DNA of 64,000 nt from Drosophila pseudoobscura (Eukaryota > Arthropoda > Insecta > Diptera > Drosophilidae). The stretch spans positions 8,122,001 to 8,186,000 of the forward strand of contig NC_046679.1 of assembly GCF_009870125.1 (NCBI RefSeq), read 5' to 3'. The position numbers were made by a program, and so were the translations under genes. Shown in pieces: positions 27,301-39,349 of this stretch; the first letter of the stretch is position 1; each line of letters opens with the position of its first letter. Under the pieces are notes generated by a model, which was given only the letters and a program-made list of their open reading frames with translations, was not told the DNA's origin and did not search any database.

Positions 27301-29837
27301 GCAACGGCATCCACATCGGAGAGAGACGTCATAAATCCATGTCAGCTTAAAAATACACACGCCAAACCGTCAACGGCTCTTTAAAAAGTCGTTTAGCCAG
27401 CAAATAAATTTGCCAAAACTGCAATTTTGATGAATGTTCGCGGTCCAAAAGGAACGAATAGCAAAAATCAAACCGGGGAAAGTACAAAAAATTCAATACG
27501 AATAAAACGAAAATCAAACAAAAGTAAAACAAATTCAATTCAATCGGAAATATAGAGATAGTCGAAAAGTGCATAGTAGAGAGTGGGTTTATAGCTTTAT
27601 AGACAACTTTTTCCATAGCTTAAAGACTGTTAAAAGTGTAGGATTTAAAGTGGCCCACTAAATATTCGAAATGGGTATAGAACAAATTCAATGAATACAT
27701 AATTTGGAGAGTTAAAATTTATCATTATTATTCAGTCATAATGTTGTTGAAATTTAAGGCGATATACTAGAAAATATTACAATACACAAGAAAGAGGAAA
27801 GGATTTGTTTTTTCCTATACCAAATTTCAGGACCTCGAGTCGGAGAGCAAGAACCATGGAAAAATACATGTTTTCTATGTAGAAGCTTTATGGAACAAGC
27901 ATCTTTTCAATAATTAAACATTCAGTGATCGAAGGGAGTTGTCCAGAATCAATTATTGAAAAGAATCTGTCATCGAATATTGTTGATTACGTTTTTCAAT
28001 GTGTCATTGATATTCAGGTCGACACGCTGTGGAGTGTGCCTTTGAAAGTACTTTCGGATGATATTATTTTTCCATTACTGATTGTTTTTTTCTGAAATCC
28101 CGTGTCCGATAAATCAAATCTATCTCTAATTGAATTGACAAAAGTTCCGGCTGCCAAACAAAACAAAATGATACTCGTATTTCCAATGCCCAAAACTATT
28201 TCCCACCGAAATTTGATGGCAAAATAAATGCATTGCTTTTACCCCTAAAATGCCAAGTGTGTACGCAACTGATTTGCATATGAGAATGTTTTGCTAGCTG
28301 GTAATATTAAATAATAATTAGCAGGCAGACCCGCAACGCATGTCTGATGACCAACAAACGAGGACCGCGAAATGGCAACCAAAACAGTCCGGACCATGAT
28401 TATGGCCAAACAGGGGGAATCACATTATTTATGCTGAACTAACATAATCACATTTATAAGTATGGCAGCTAGCTGGCCAAGCAGAATGAGGTCGAGTTTC
28501 GGGCACAATTATGCCAGCTGGAAATTGGGCCTAACTGGGGCTCAGAGTCGGACTGGGAGTGGGCTCAGAGTCAGCCTGGGAATGGGTATTGAGGACTGGG
28601 GCTGAGCACTGAGAGTGGAACTGGCATTGTCATCTGGCTTCATCTCGAGCGTGTGAGTGGTGTGCAATAAAAATGGAAATTCATTTCGGTGCCGCCGCAG
28701 AATGCTCACTTGAGTGGCGTCGCGGGAGCGAGGGCGGGTTTGGCCAGCAACCACTAATGATTAAATCGATATCTCTATCTATATCTGTTCATCTGCTGGG
28801 CTGCTCATCTGCTGGGCTGCCGCACAGCTGTCGGAGTATCTGTCTGCCTGTCATGCTTAAGGAGCTCCTGATAAATGCGTCCCCCAATTGATTGGAGAAC
28901 TTTCTCTCAGCCCCAACTGCCTGTTCTGTTCTGCTCTCTCTCTCGAACTCTCTGTGCAACAGTTTTGCCCCATAAATGGTGCAGGCAATCATTCTCTGAA
29001 TTCCAAAACCAAAAACCATTCTCATAACGTAAAGAGCCCACGAAATATTACACATACGACTTGCGGTCCACGTACAAAAATGTGAAATGCAAAATTGTTA
29101 AAATTTTAATGCAGCCCACAGAATGTTATGCCCTGCCGTGCCCCGTTTCTGCCTTGTGAAAATATGTCAGCCGCTTGAAGCCCGCTGCTGAAATTGTGAC
29201 AATTTGATTATTTCATGTCAAAGCGGGAAACATTTTTCTTTTATGAATATTATATCAAACAAACAAAGCAAAAAGACCAGCAGCAGCAGCCACAACAAAT
29301 GTAAACAGTTGACTCTTGTTGGGGAGGGGCGGAAGCAGGCAAGGATGCGGGTGCGGGTGATACGAAAAATTGTTTGCTTTGCGGCCGGAATCTCGTTGAA
29401 GGCAGCGGCGTTTCATTTGCATTGCTGTCACACGCGGCGTATGCGCATTTTCTGCCTGCTTAATGCACGGCGGAGTCTCTAGCTGGTGCTGGTGCTGGTG
29501 CTGCCGGCATAAATTTAAATACACTTCCCAGAGCATTCCTTTGATTTGGGAAGAGCTCCTCCGCCGGTTTTTTGGATTTTTCCCCCATGGAGGAAATTGG
29601 AGCAAACATATAAATATTCAAAATGCGGAAATTGAAAGAAAGCAAAGCTTAAAAAATAAGGCAAGGTTTTAAGTGAATTTTGGTTAAACGAAATACGCTG
29701 GATGTTTAACGTGTGAAGACGGTTATAGGGATAAGCCAATCGACAGCAATGTAAGTGAAAGATATTCGATCCTGTGGATGTTGTACATATGTACATATAT
29801 TAGATCCCTTATAGGCACTATTATATATATTTAAATA

Positions 29838-30611
29838 CTAGCTGACTCGGCAAACTATTTGCCGCAATACTGTAAACTTTCCGTTGCTGCGATAGATGCC
29901 TTTTGGAATCATGAATTGGACAAGTGAAAAGGCTTCAGTAACAGGTTTGAATATGGATCGAAGCCATTCTGGTGATGTTCGAATTTCTAGTAGTTTCACT
30001 TTGCCTAAGGTAAAACACATACCATCTGACTCATGTCACCAATCAGCACTTTCTGATGAGCGGAATATTTCGCTCGTTGCCGAATACGAGACTAAGAAAA
30101 GTAGTGGATTTCAATGCTCGAAATACTTCTCTGTCATTTTCTCTGTGAGCTTCAACTACGAACCGTCGCATTTATCTCCGTTTCAACTTTCTTGATTTGT
30201 TGCGTTCATCTCGAGCCTCTGGTGACTGAGATTTATACCATTGCGACATGCTCACACGTACATTTTCGTTATCTTGTTGGATTCGTTCGTCTGTTCATTC
30301 TGCTCTAATATTTCGCTTGTTTCTAGCTTTATTCGTTTGACGGCCCAATGGCATTTGTCACTGTAACACATACCCAAATTGACGAAATTGCTGTTCCTAC
30401 TGGTGATGACGGTCTACCAACCTTTTACAGTCACAAAACACGTGACTTACACACACAAATAGATCAAAGAATAATTTATTATCTTTAAATTTTGTATGGG
30501 ATATTTAGAAATAGTTGGATTGAAAGATGAGGGTTCTTGTTAGGAGAGTGTTTCGAGTTTCATAAAAATCGGTCGAGCCGTTTGGGTGGAACCACAAACA
30601 ACGGGACGCGA
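29838..30611 (-). mobile_element. Internally deleted Helitron relic
   Basis: Read on the minus strand, the element ends in CTAG (29,841-29,838) followed by T. Six bases before it lies a perfect hairpin with a 7 bp stem and 3-base loop (29,848-29,864, CGGCAAA/TTTGCCG). A hairpin a few bases upstream of a CTRR end at an A|T target is the Helitron 3' signature. The inner sequence contains minus-strand decayed coding DNA: a block at 30,035-29,985 reads ESDGMCFTLGKVKL, close to the ESxGMCCxxGKVxL block of Helitron replication proteins, and upstream is an Arg-rich stretch like the SPEARxxR region. Stops and frameshifts are present, and the Rep and helicase cores are missing. The candidate 5' end (TC preceded by A) is at 30,611-30,610; other boundaries are possible. 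Confidence 0.72.
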
Positions 30612-33600
30612 TATGTACAATCACTATTTTGCCAGGTAAGAATGATAATATATTTAAATATACGCATTTTGCCAAAAAAGATATCATATTCATATCACTC
30701 ATAGAGGGATATTCGGACAATGTTCTATCTACAGCAACCGGAGAATATATTGCATTCCGACTTGCTCTATGAGTAACATACGTAGTGTAGCATGTTCTGC
30801 TCCTCTGGTGCGAGTTTCAAATAATAACACAAGCAAATTTTAATTTTAATCTAATTTAATGCTAGTTTTATTCACACCAGAAACACGGCCGTAAACTTTT
30901 GCGGCAGTTTATTCTTCAACTTTTAGTTTTACTCTGGGCACCACCATAAAAGTTGGCCACCATACCACCGCACCACTGCACCCCGCACCCCTCCATAGCA
31001 CATCTCCATCTCAGTTGTGTTGGTAGTTTATGTTGCACGTATAATTAACAATAAAATAGATTTGCAAATGAAATTTCACCCGGAGAAAATATTTTTCGAG
31101 TTTATAGTTGCCTATGAAATGGTCTGCCGTAGTCACTCGGGCATCTTCCAGAGCAGGAGTTTTAATTTTCGTGTGGAATCCGCTCTGTGTGCGGTGGGAT
31201 TTTAGTGCTATCTACGGCTTCATTTGGCAGCATCGGTGGCTTAAAGCAGCCACAGGATGAAGCCCCAGCAACTCCCTTTTGAGGCAGCCAGCAGCCACCC
31301 AGGTGGGAATTTTCCTTTTCCCCAAAACATGGGGCGGAGATGGGAAAAATTATTCGTTTCATTTGTCTAGTGTGACTTCATTTATAAACTCCCTTCGCCC
31401 GGCTCTGCAGCAGTAATTAGAGCTTAATTAATGTGAAAATCGATTACATTACGCTGCAAATAAACTTTGGCCCCCCGGTCCAAAGAGCTTGTCATTCGAG
31501 TGGGAAGTCCCACATACATATTTGTGGAGGTAAGAAAATTTTGGCTCAGCCCAGCCCAGCCGGGCCTTTTTGGGTGGGGCGTGTCGAGAAGAGCTGATTA
31601 ATCATTAGTAAGTGCAAATTGTAATTAAAATAAATCAGCCAGAAGAGCACAAATGCCATCGCAAACGGAGCCCTTCAGCAGGCGTTCTTCAATTTTGATT
31701 TGCCCCCAGCAATCCACTCTGTGCATCTTGTCTGGAATTTGGGCATGCTATTATCTCAGTTTCGAATATCTGAATATCTGTGTGTTTGTTTTGTTGCGTT
31801 TTGTATTGTCCAAATATACAGTCGGTTACTAATTGGCAGGACATGCCATTCAGCATTTCATTTCGTAATCAGTATCCATGCAGCAGAAGTATCGATGCAA
31901 GCTAATATCCTTATTAGAAGCTGGCATCTCTGTTTACTGAGCAAATCTGAGAATGCACACATGCCCAATCAGAGCTGTTCTTGGAAGTTGCAAATGTAAG
32001 GGGATATTCTGTATAAAATTCTATGAAAATTGAACGGTATTGAGAGAGATTTCTAGATCTTTTATAGCTAGCACTTTGTATGTTTACAAGCCACTTTCAT
32101 ATAAGAATTAACACAGACTTTTATTTCGAATAAAGAATTTGAAGGCTGAATCTCTTTAAATATTTAAATATTCTCTTTTTTCTAATAGGTTTTAGCTCTT
32201 TTAGGCGAAAGGCCATGCCTTCTAACCTGGGGCCGTACTTCACTTCAAAGTGTTCTTAAATCATAACTGTTTAGGGTAAAAAATTCAAAATATTTATTTG
32301 TACAAAGTATAATAGAAATGATAGATTTACAAAGGAGCTAAACAGCTTGTAACCTTAAGAAACTGATTATAATAGTTTTGGCAGACTTTTAAGCAAATAT
32401 AATAGCAAGAAGATAGAAAAGTATCTATAGAGAACTTCCATCCTACTGGCGGGCCAAAGTACCCAACGTGAAACAGCAGATAATGTAGTCCTATGAATAA
32501 TCTAAAGGATATACATTGCTGAGTTACTTTTTAAGAAATGGAACTTAAATTTTGCTTTAATAAATGCACTCACTTTAGCTCTAATCCATTAACCAGAAAC
32601 ATAATGTACTCCCTCTCTTTTTGTTGGATTTTTTACGAACTTTCGAAACTCTATGTTGTGCTTCTTGGAATAATCGACATTAAATGTATATTTTTTGCTT
32701 CAACTAAAACTAACAATGCATTTTTGTCGTTTGGTCTTTGGTTGACCGAAGCCCCATTGATTTCGTAGCCCGAGTCTGGTTTTCTTTCAGTACTCTTATC
32801 GTCGCTTCCTTTGTGAGTTTATTTCTCAGGAAATTGCCACACAAAGCCTGAAAGCTCTCGGTAAACAAGCCAAAAAAGTCGGAATATGTTATATTGGGAA
32901 ATTGAATGACATTCACTGCAATAGATACAGATGCAAATGAATTTCTTTACCGCTTTTCCTTATATTTCCCTCACACATATGTACTTGTTTGAGCTCTTAG
33001 CATTGATTGCATGTGCAACATCTGTCGCATGCAGATTAAACCCTCTTTTTCCCCTATAATCCCCCTATAAAACATCTGCAATATTCAATAGTTTTTCAGC
33101 TAGGAAAATACAAATTGAATAATTTCATAATTAGTAAGGGGCCGCGGGGGTAAGCTCGGGGCAAAGGTACTTCCAAGAAAGACCTTTTGACACAGGGCAA
33201 ATGAAGAAATCTAATCAGCTGAATAATTCATGGAGCACACACACAGACAAGGGGCACGGGGCACGGCGCACGGGGCACAGAACCAGATAGAGATACAAAT
33301 TAAAAATGCTACAACTGGTAGGCTAAAAAAAGCCCCAGCTGATGACTTTCCCAAGTTACAAGAAATCCAACAAATCTCACCGACTTGAAATCTCAAGGAT
33401 AACACATTTCAATGGGGTTCTCTGAGAGAGGGCATGAATAATTTCACCGTTTTTCTTTAACTTTTGAACATATTTAAATCTTACTAAATGGCTCTTGGCC
33501 TTGAGGTTCTTTGTCGTCGAGTGGCATCTGCAGATTTCGATTTAAGTAAAGCAAAACTTTGGATAATGGGGGAAAAAAAAACACTGACCCAATAAAAGCC

Positions 33601-36600
33601 TCAGCCTTCATCAGTGGCTGGATAAATATACATATTTGTACTGCAGTTCTCCGAGAATAAATAATGCAAACGTCCGTAAACGAAAAGTAATACAAATAAA
33701 GCAGGGGGAACGGAAAGGCAAAGGGAAAGGGAAAGAGAGAGCGGTCACAATGCAAACCATTTGCCGCAAGAGTGAGCCGGAAATAAAAACAGGAAATAAA
33801 TACCATCTTCGTGGACCGAATCTAGGGATACCCTGAAAAACATTGCGGTTCCTGTCGAACCGGCTGTGGTTTGTTATTTTTCGATTAAACCGACCAAAAT
33901 ATATAAACTGTGCGATGCGTTGCCAAAGTTCTTGGCGGAATCACTATACCCCTTGGGAAGGTTAGCACAGCCAGAGGCATCCGCATCGGGCAAAGCATCT
34001 GCAACTCATCAAGCGATTTTAATCAGAAGAGGCGCAAAAAAAACCCACACAGAGAAGGGTACAGTCGTAAATATGTATGGCCAGGGATCAGATGAAGGGA
34101 GCAACAAATGCGAGCACACAAATGCAAATGGCTGGGCCAGAAGGAGGCAAGAAATGATTATGATTATGGTTTTCTGTACGTCATAAATTCATGCACACAA
34201 ACAGCGGGCATGAATATTAAGTGCGTAAAAAAGAACTTTTCCAATGAAAATGTGCAGACAATTAAAACTTTTCACTTGCCTCACGGAGCCAGAGCCGGAG
34301 CCGGAGCCGTAGTCGAGCACCCAACTCGCAACTGCGGGGCGCGTCGGAAAGGTGTGTGGGGCAGCACCCGGATAGGTTGGGCCGACACCGAAACTAACGC
34401 GCTAATTGTTTCCTAAGTGATGCCAAAGACAAAATTAACATATCAGCCATGCGTGCGTATTAAGCCAGCCAGCCAGTGAGGCGCAAGGACCCAACCAAGC
34501 CAGTTAGGGCCACGAAGGAGCCAAACGGTGCGAAACGGAACGGAGCGGATCGGCGTGCGAGCCACGCGAATAACGTAAATTGTGCGAATGGAAGTGCCGG
34601 CGCGTGGATGGACTGACGGTCGAAGCGAGCTGCGAGCTAGCGAAGCGGCCACGGCAAAGGACATCTGCGTTATGAGCGGCCTGCGAGCAGCCAGTGGCAG
34701 GAATGCGACCCTCGCAAGACAGAGCCCCATTCGGCTCCACTTCGGCTCACCCACACACAGACGACACACACGGCGAAGGATGCTTAGGAGCTCGGGTGTG
34801 TTTGTGTGTGGTGTGTTGAGGCAACTGTTGCTCTTTTTTCAAGTTTATTGGCTCACAAGTGTCAAGGGAAGTATGTATTAATGGCAACGTGTTGCAAAAA
34901 GCAGCAACAGAAATGAGAACAGCAGCCCCGACAGCAGCAGCAGCAGCGGCAGCAACAGCTACAAAAGCGTAGTAGCTCAAGTTTTGAATTCGTAGTAAAT
35001 TTAGTAAGGTCTGTGAAATAGTAGTAACAATAGCGCTAACTGTCAGCGGCGTTGCCAGACCGTTGCGGGGACAGTCTGAGTAATGGGACTGTACTAGCAA
35101 AACTAATGAAATTTTCTGGATTTTACTTTTTTACTACTGTTTTGAGTAAAAATTATGTTCAAAAATGATTTATTTCGCAGGGGCACTCACTTCTTGAGCC
35201 ATGATTCATTAGATTCTTTGCTTTTCAGCTTCAAATTTAAACACTCTTAATCAATTCTGATGTCAAAATCCTCCAACTATAACTTCTTGCTTTTACAGTG
35301 GTCCTATATTGCAGTAAAGAACGAAATAAATGGCTTAAGTAGCTAGAATTTTAAGTATGACTTAGAGCAATACCCAATAACCATTGACAATGCCGCAGCA
35401 TACTCCATGAAGCCGCATGCCATCCCATTGCTTTCTCATGGTGGAGTACATACAGCTAAATGGTAAATCGATAGAGCCCAACGGTGACTTCTAATCTAAT
35501 GGGTGCTCCGTTGCAATTACCATTAAAATTATATGTTATAATAATGCTCAACAAGTCTGGCAACGCTACAGGTGCACACACACAGATACAGAGTACTTTC
35601 TTTTTGTTCCTATAGCAAACAGGGACCAAAGACCTCAACACACCTACACGCGCACACAGAAAAGCAGGAGAACACATGAATGTATGCACGTGCTGGAGGC
35701 CACGACTGCGGTTTTCGCTCCACTACAGCTGTCTACTGTTCTGTCTGTCTGCCTGTCTGTTGACCCACTGTGATTGGCCGGGCAACGGCGACGGCTGGTG
35801 GTAAAGTGGCGGAGTATCAGGGTGTTTGGGTGGTTGGAAGGTTGAACGTTGGTGTGGCCCTAAAATGCGGACAGATGAATTAAAGCAGAGCGCCAGATAG
35901 GTGCAGATGTTTTTTCGCACAAAGCATGCAAATGGAAAGAGCCGACGAGGCTGAGGTCCTTTGGTCCTTTGGCCAGTGCTAGTTGAAGCTGGCAGAAAAG
36001 TATAGCATACTCCCGGGGGCACTGTATGTCTGCGTCGCTTAACGTCTGTGTGCGTGTGGCATGGTGTGCTTGCCTGTGAGCGTGTGAGTGTGTTCGGGGC
36101 GCTTTGCAACTCAATAAGTTGTAATTTTCTTGGTGTTTTATGCGCCCAGACAACGACTGAGACACCGACGAGGCCAGCGACGACAACGACAACGGTCATG
36201 GAGGGAATGGAGTACGCGCGAATGCGCAACGGAAATTGAAGATGAAAGCCAAACAGATAGCAGACACAAAACACCTTAAAGGATACGATGAACAGATGAC
36301 TACACTGGGGCCGCCTTGGCCCTAACCTTCCTCCAGCGCTGGGTTATGGAGCTGCCCGACAGCTCGGAAAATCGAAAAATTGTGCAAGACATGCATAATT
36401 GAAACTCAATGTTGTCATATATTGCAGCATTGCCTGGGATATATATTATATGGGTTCCCTAATCAAATCTTTAACCTTAAACTTTATTCTTAAACATATT
36501 AAACTGACCTCCTCTTCTGCTCTGTTAGTTGATAGCACAGACAATTAGTTGGGTGTACTTGCTTTGGCTTAATGACGCTGTACGTTAATGGTTTCGCGTT

Positions 36601-37095
36601 TACAGCATCCATAAAACATGCACTTTGCACACTGGCTGGATCCACTGGATCTCGTTTATTTGCATTGCGAGCGAGACACTTGTAATGGGCGCACGTGGCT
36701 CTGGTTTACTGTTACCAAAAAAACTACTAACTAACCGACACGACGAGCGCACGGATACGGATGCACGCATAAAACAAACGGTTCTTTCATGGGCTAGCTA
36801 TTCAACACTGAGGTGGAGTGCGCGCGTTCTCCGCTCTGCGTCTTGGCACACGTTGTGAACGGGCCAACAACAATCCAGGCACTAAAAACGGCATCCATCC
36901 TCAGCGTATCCTGGGGTGCTGGTGCTTCTCTCTTCTCTGCTCTGCTCGGCTCTGCTGTGCTGTGCTCTGCTCCATTGACTCATATTCCCCAGTCTGGCCC
37001 CAACAAATTTCAGGTGAAGCAGCAACAACTTTGTCCGGGGACCGCGAAGGGTGAACGACAGGGGCATTTTAACTGTTGCTCCGCCACAAGGCAAC

Positions 37096-37118
37096 AGAGA
37101 GAGAGAGAGAGAGAGAGA
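37096..37118. repeat. GA dinucleotide repeat
   Basis: Eleven to twelve uninterrupted AG units. GAGA tracts of this length can bind GAGA factor or CLAMP, but no promoter was identified beside it. Confidence 0.8.
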
Positions 37119-37650
37119 CCAAGCAGTGCAGAGAGCAATGTGAGAGGCGAGCAGCGTTCAAGGGCCGGGGCCAGTGTTGCCGTGCTGCAGGCACTCTCAA
37201 AACTGTTGCGCCTGCTGCTCTGCTCTGCCTGGGCTCTGCTCGTGCTCTGCTCCTGGCCTGCTCTGCTTGGCACATTTTACGCACAAAGCTCGCGTGGCTG
37301 CTAAAAGCTTTTACGCTACTTCTGCTTCCCTCGCGTGGGCGTTTGTTTATATTTTCCTCCTGGCAGAGCATGTGTTTTGGCTCGCACACAAACACACACA
37401 CACTGTGGCATTCGGCCTACATTAAATTCCTGGCGTGGCGGCACTTGAAGTTTTTGTTTGGAGCGTCTGAAAAATTACGTTGCTTGACCTCAGTGCGGAG
37501 TGTTTATGGGTATGTGGGTGTGTGGTGGGGGGTGGGGGCTGTGTGGGTGAGCGAGTGTCTTTTGTTATTCTAGGCCACAAAGAATGAGTTAATTTCATGT
37601 TGGATCCCAAATTGAACCTCATTTCTCATGTCCTTTTGCTGCCATAGCGG

Positions 37651-37680
37651 AAAAAAGAAAGAAAGAAAGAAAGAAGGAAA
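37651..37680. repeat. GAAA tetranucleotide repeat
   Basis: Six GAAA units follow a short A run; a second short GAAA run lies at about 37,700-37,712. Confidence 0.75.
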
Positions 37681-38974
37681 GTATGTAATACATTTCGCCA
37701 GAAAGAAAGAAAACCTTTAAAGCAGGGCTTTAAAGCGTGATTTGTTTGCAGGGTATTCCATCAGTTTAGGCACACAAGTACTAGGCCGACTCATTAAGCA
37801 GCTTCCTAAGGCCAAAACACAAACAAATTTGCATATTGTTGGAAGCCAAGTAAACAGAATGCCATTGAAATAGACACAAAAGCGTGGCGAACCGAACGAA
37901 AATGAAAACGAATAAAAACAAAGACAAGAAATTAATTAGATGGATCCCACCCAGTATGGCAGTGGTGGTGCTTGTGGGAGGGATGGGATGGGATGGTAAA
38001 TTCCATTAAAGCGGCTGTTAGCAAAATATGAAGGACCTACCAGAGAGGACATTAAATTGCTGGGATTTTTCATTTTCAAAACATTTTGGCAGACGCTTTT
38101 CCATCATTGCCTTTGGTGGCAGATTCATCACAGTTGTCTGCTCTCCTCTGTGAAAAGGCGGATGCCATGGCTAAATGCCAAACAAATTAAATTGTAATTA
38201 ATCATTAGCTCGAACCATCCCCAGAGCAGCCCCACACTCCAATCCCTTTCTGCCCCGCACGTGCTGAGCGACCTATGACAACGTTCCATGACAGTAAAAT
38301 GTCCGCCAATTAATTACAAAACGCATGAGAGGCCAGATAAGAGCGGCAACCATTAGGGAAAGCGCCGACGAAAGACAAAACAAAAAAGGAATTGGGGGCA
38401 AATGGGAAGAGAAAACCCTGCGATGGGATGGAGGCACATGAGCAATTAACACCCTGGAAGTGACTTTGCCATCTGTGCCGGCGTACGAAATAATTAATTT
38501 TTTCCGCTCTGTGTTTACCTCTGTTAAAAGGAAAGTGTAAATGGCAATGGCAATAAAAATTATAATCATGTTTGGGCACATTTGTTAACAATTACACGTT
38601 TGCTATGATCCCCCAAAGTTGGGAACACGATTTGATGCACGATTATCGAGTAAGGAATATTAGGTGAGGTTAGGTTATTAGGTTATTAAATAGAAATCTC
38701 TCCTCTAGTAACACAATGCAAAGTTAAACAAGATCGCAATGCCCTAAGACCTTGACTCCACAATTTGAAAGATATGAGGAGATAGCAGAACCATAAAGAA
38801 TGGATCATTTGTAAAGCCATTATTATAGGTAGGGGCCATCTATACCTCCCTCACTCTTGGTCTCCTACTTAGTCAAAGTGTTGCTTTTCAATTAAGGGTA
38901 TCTTTTCCGTTCCGGCATCGAAGAGAGGGTTCCTCATAGAAACCGAAATATACCATATATTTCTCTATATAAAT

Positions 38975-39349
38975 TAGAGCCCTGAATCGATTCGCTTAGA
39001 TTTGGGACTACCTTCTTCCGGTCCGATAGAATCTTCCATTCAGAATTCTCTTAACTTCGAATCGCTCGCCCAAAACTAATCGAATAAAGCGAATCCCCTA
39101 AATTTGACTGTGTCAGATCCGAATCGATTCACCAAAGGATTTATCCGTGTCGAATCACTTCAGACTCTGAAGTTCAGAATCATGCGAACGAAACTTGCTG
39201 ATTTTAATCCGAATTGCGTGGATTCAATTTTTAGTGATTTGGTGGGATTCGAATCTGAGTGGGGGCAGGATTCGTAATGCTCGAAAGCATTTAAGAGACA
39301 TGAGTAAAGGTTTGTTTTTATGAATACAGTAGATTCATGCAGGGCTCTA
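38975..39349. mobile_element. hAT-like MITE with 8 bp target duplication
   Basis: The left end TAGAGCCCTG (38,975-38,984) and right end CAGGGCTCTA (39,340-39,349) are perfect 10 bp inverted repeats; just inside both, GAATC (left, from 38,984) and GATTC (right, 39,332-39,336) continue the symmetry with a small offset. The flanks are ATATAAAT (38,967-38,974) and ATATACAT (39,350-39,357), an 8 bp target-site duplication with one mismatch, as made by hAT transposases. The 375 bp interior is rich in GAATC/GATTC words in both orientations, some paired as GAATCGATTC, and encodes nothing recognisable. The terminal sequence resembles hAT ends starting TAGRG/CAGGG. It is non-autonomous. Confidence 0.75.

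Larger units (their letters stand above)
14251..29837. other. Non-coding stretch upstream of the Slp/RIM-type exon
   Basis: This is leader, promoter or upstream intron for the minus-strand exon at 14,250. I found no convincing exon on either strand; the open frames are short and unconserved-looking. AT-rich blocks (14,700-15,600; 17,440-18,080; 21,300-22,100; 25,740-26,180) alternate with more GC-rich blocks that could be enhancers. No tRNA was seen. Confidence 0.45.
30612..38974. other. Non-coding stretch
   Basis: No supportable exon is seen. AT-core blocks at 31,400-31,460 and 31,590-31,640 contain several TAATTA/ATTAAT/ATCATTAG words typical of homeodomain-rich enhancers. A GC-rich block with TpG/CpG-rich words at 34,270-34,800 and another at 36,800-37,300 could be promoter-associated, but I cannot place a start site. 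Simple repeats are listed separately. Confidence 0.4.

Noticed and set aside
34270-34800. GC-rich block considered as a promoter or 5' exon
   Set aside because: It has suggestive composition but no clear initiator, start codon context or splice donor tied to a gene.
39246-39258. GATTCGAATC-like word considered as a tRNA T-loop
   Set aside because: There is no matching A box, acceptor stem or terminator; it is one of the GAATC words inside the MITE.
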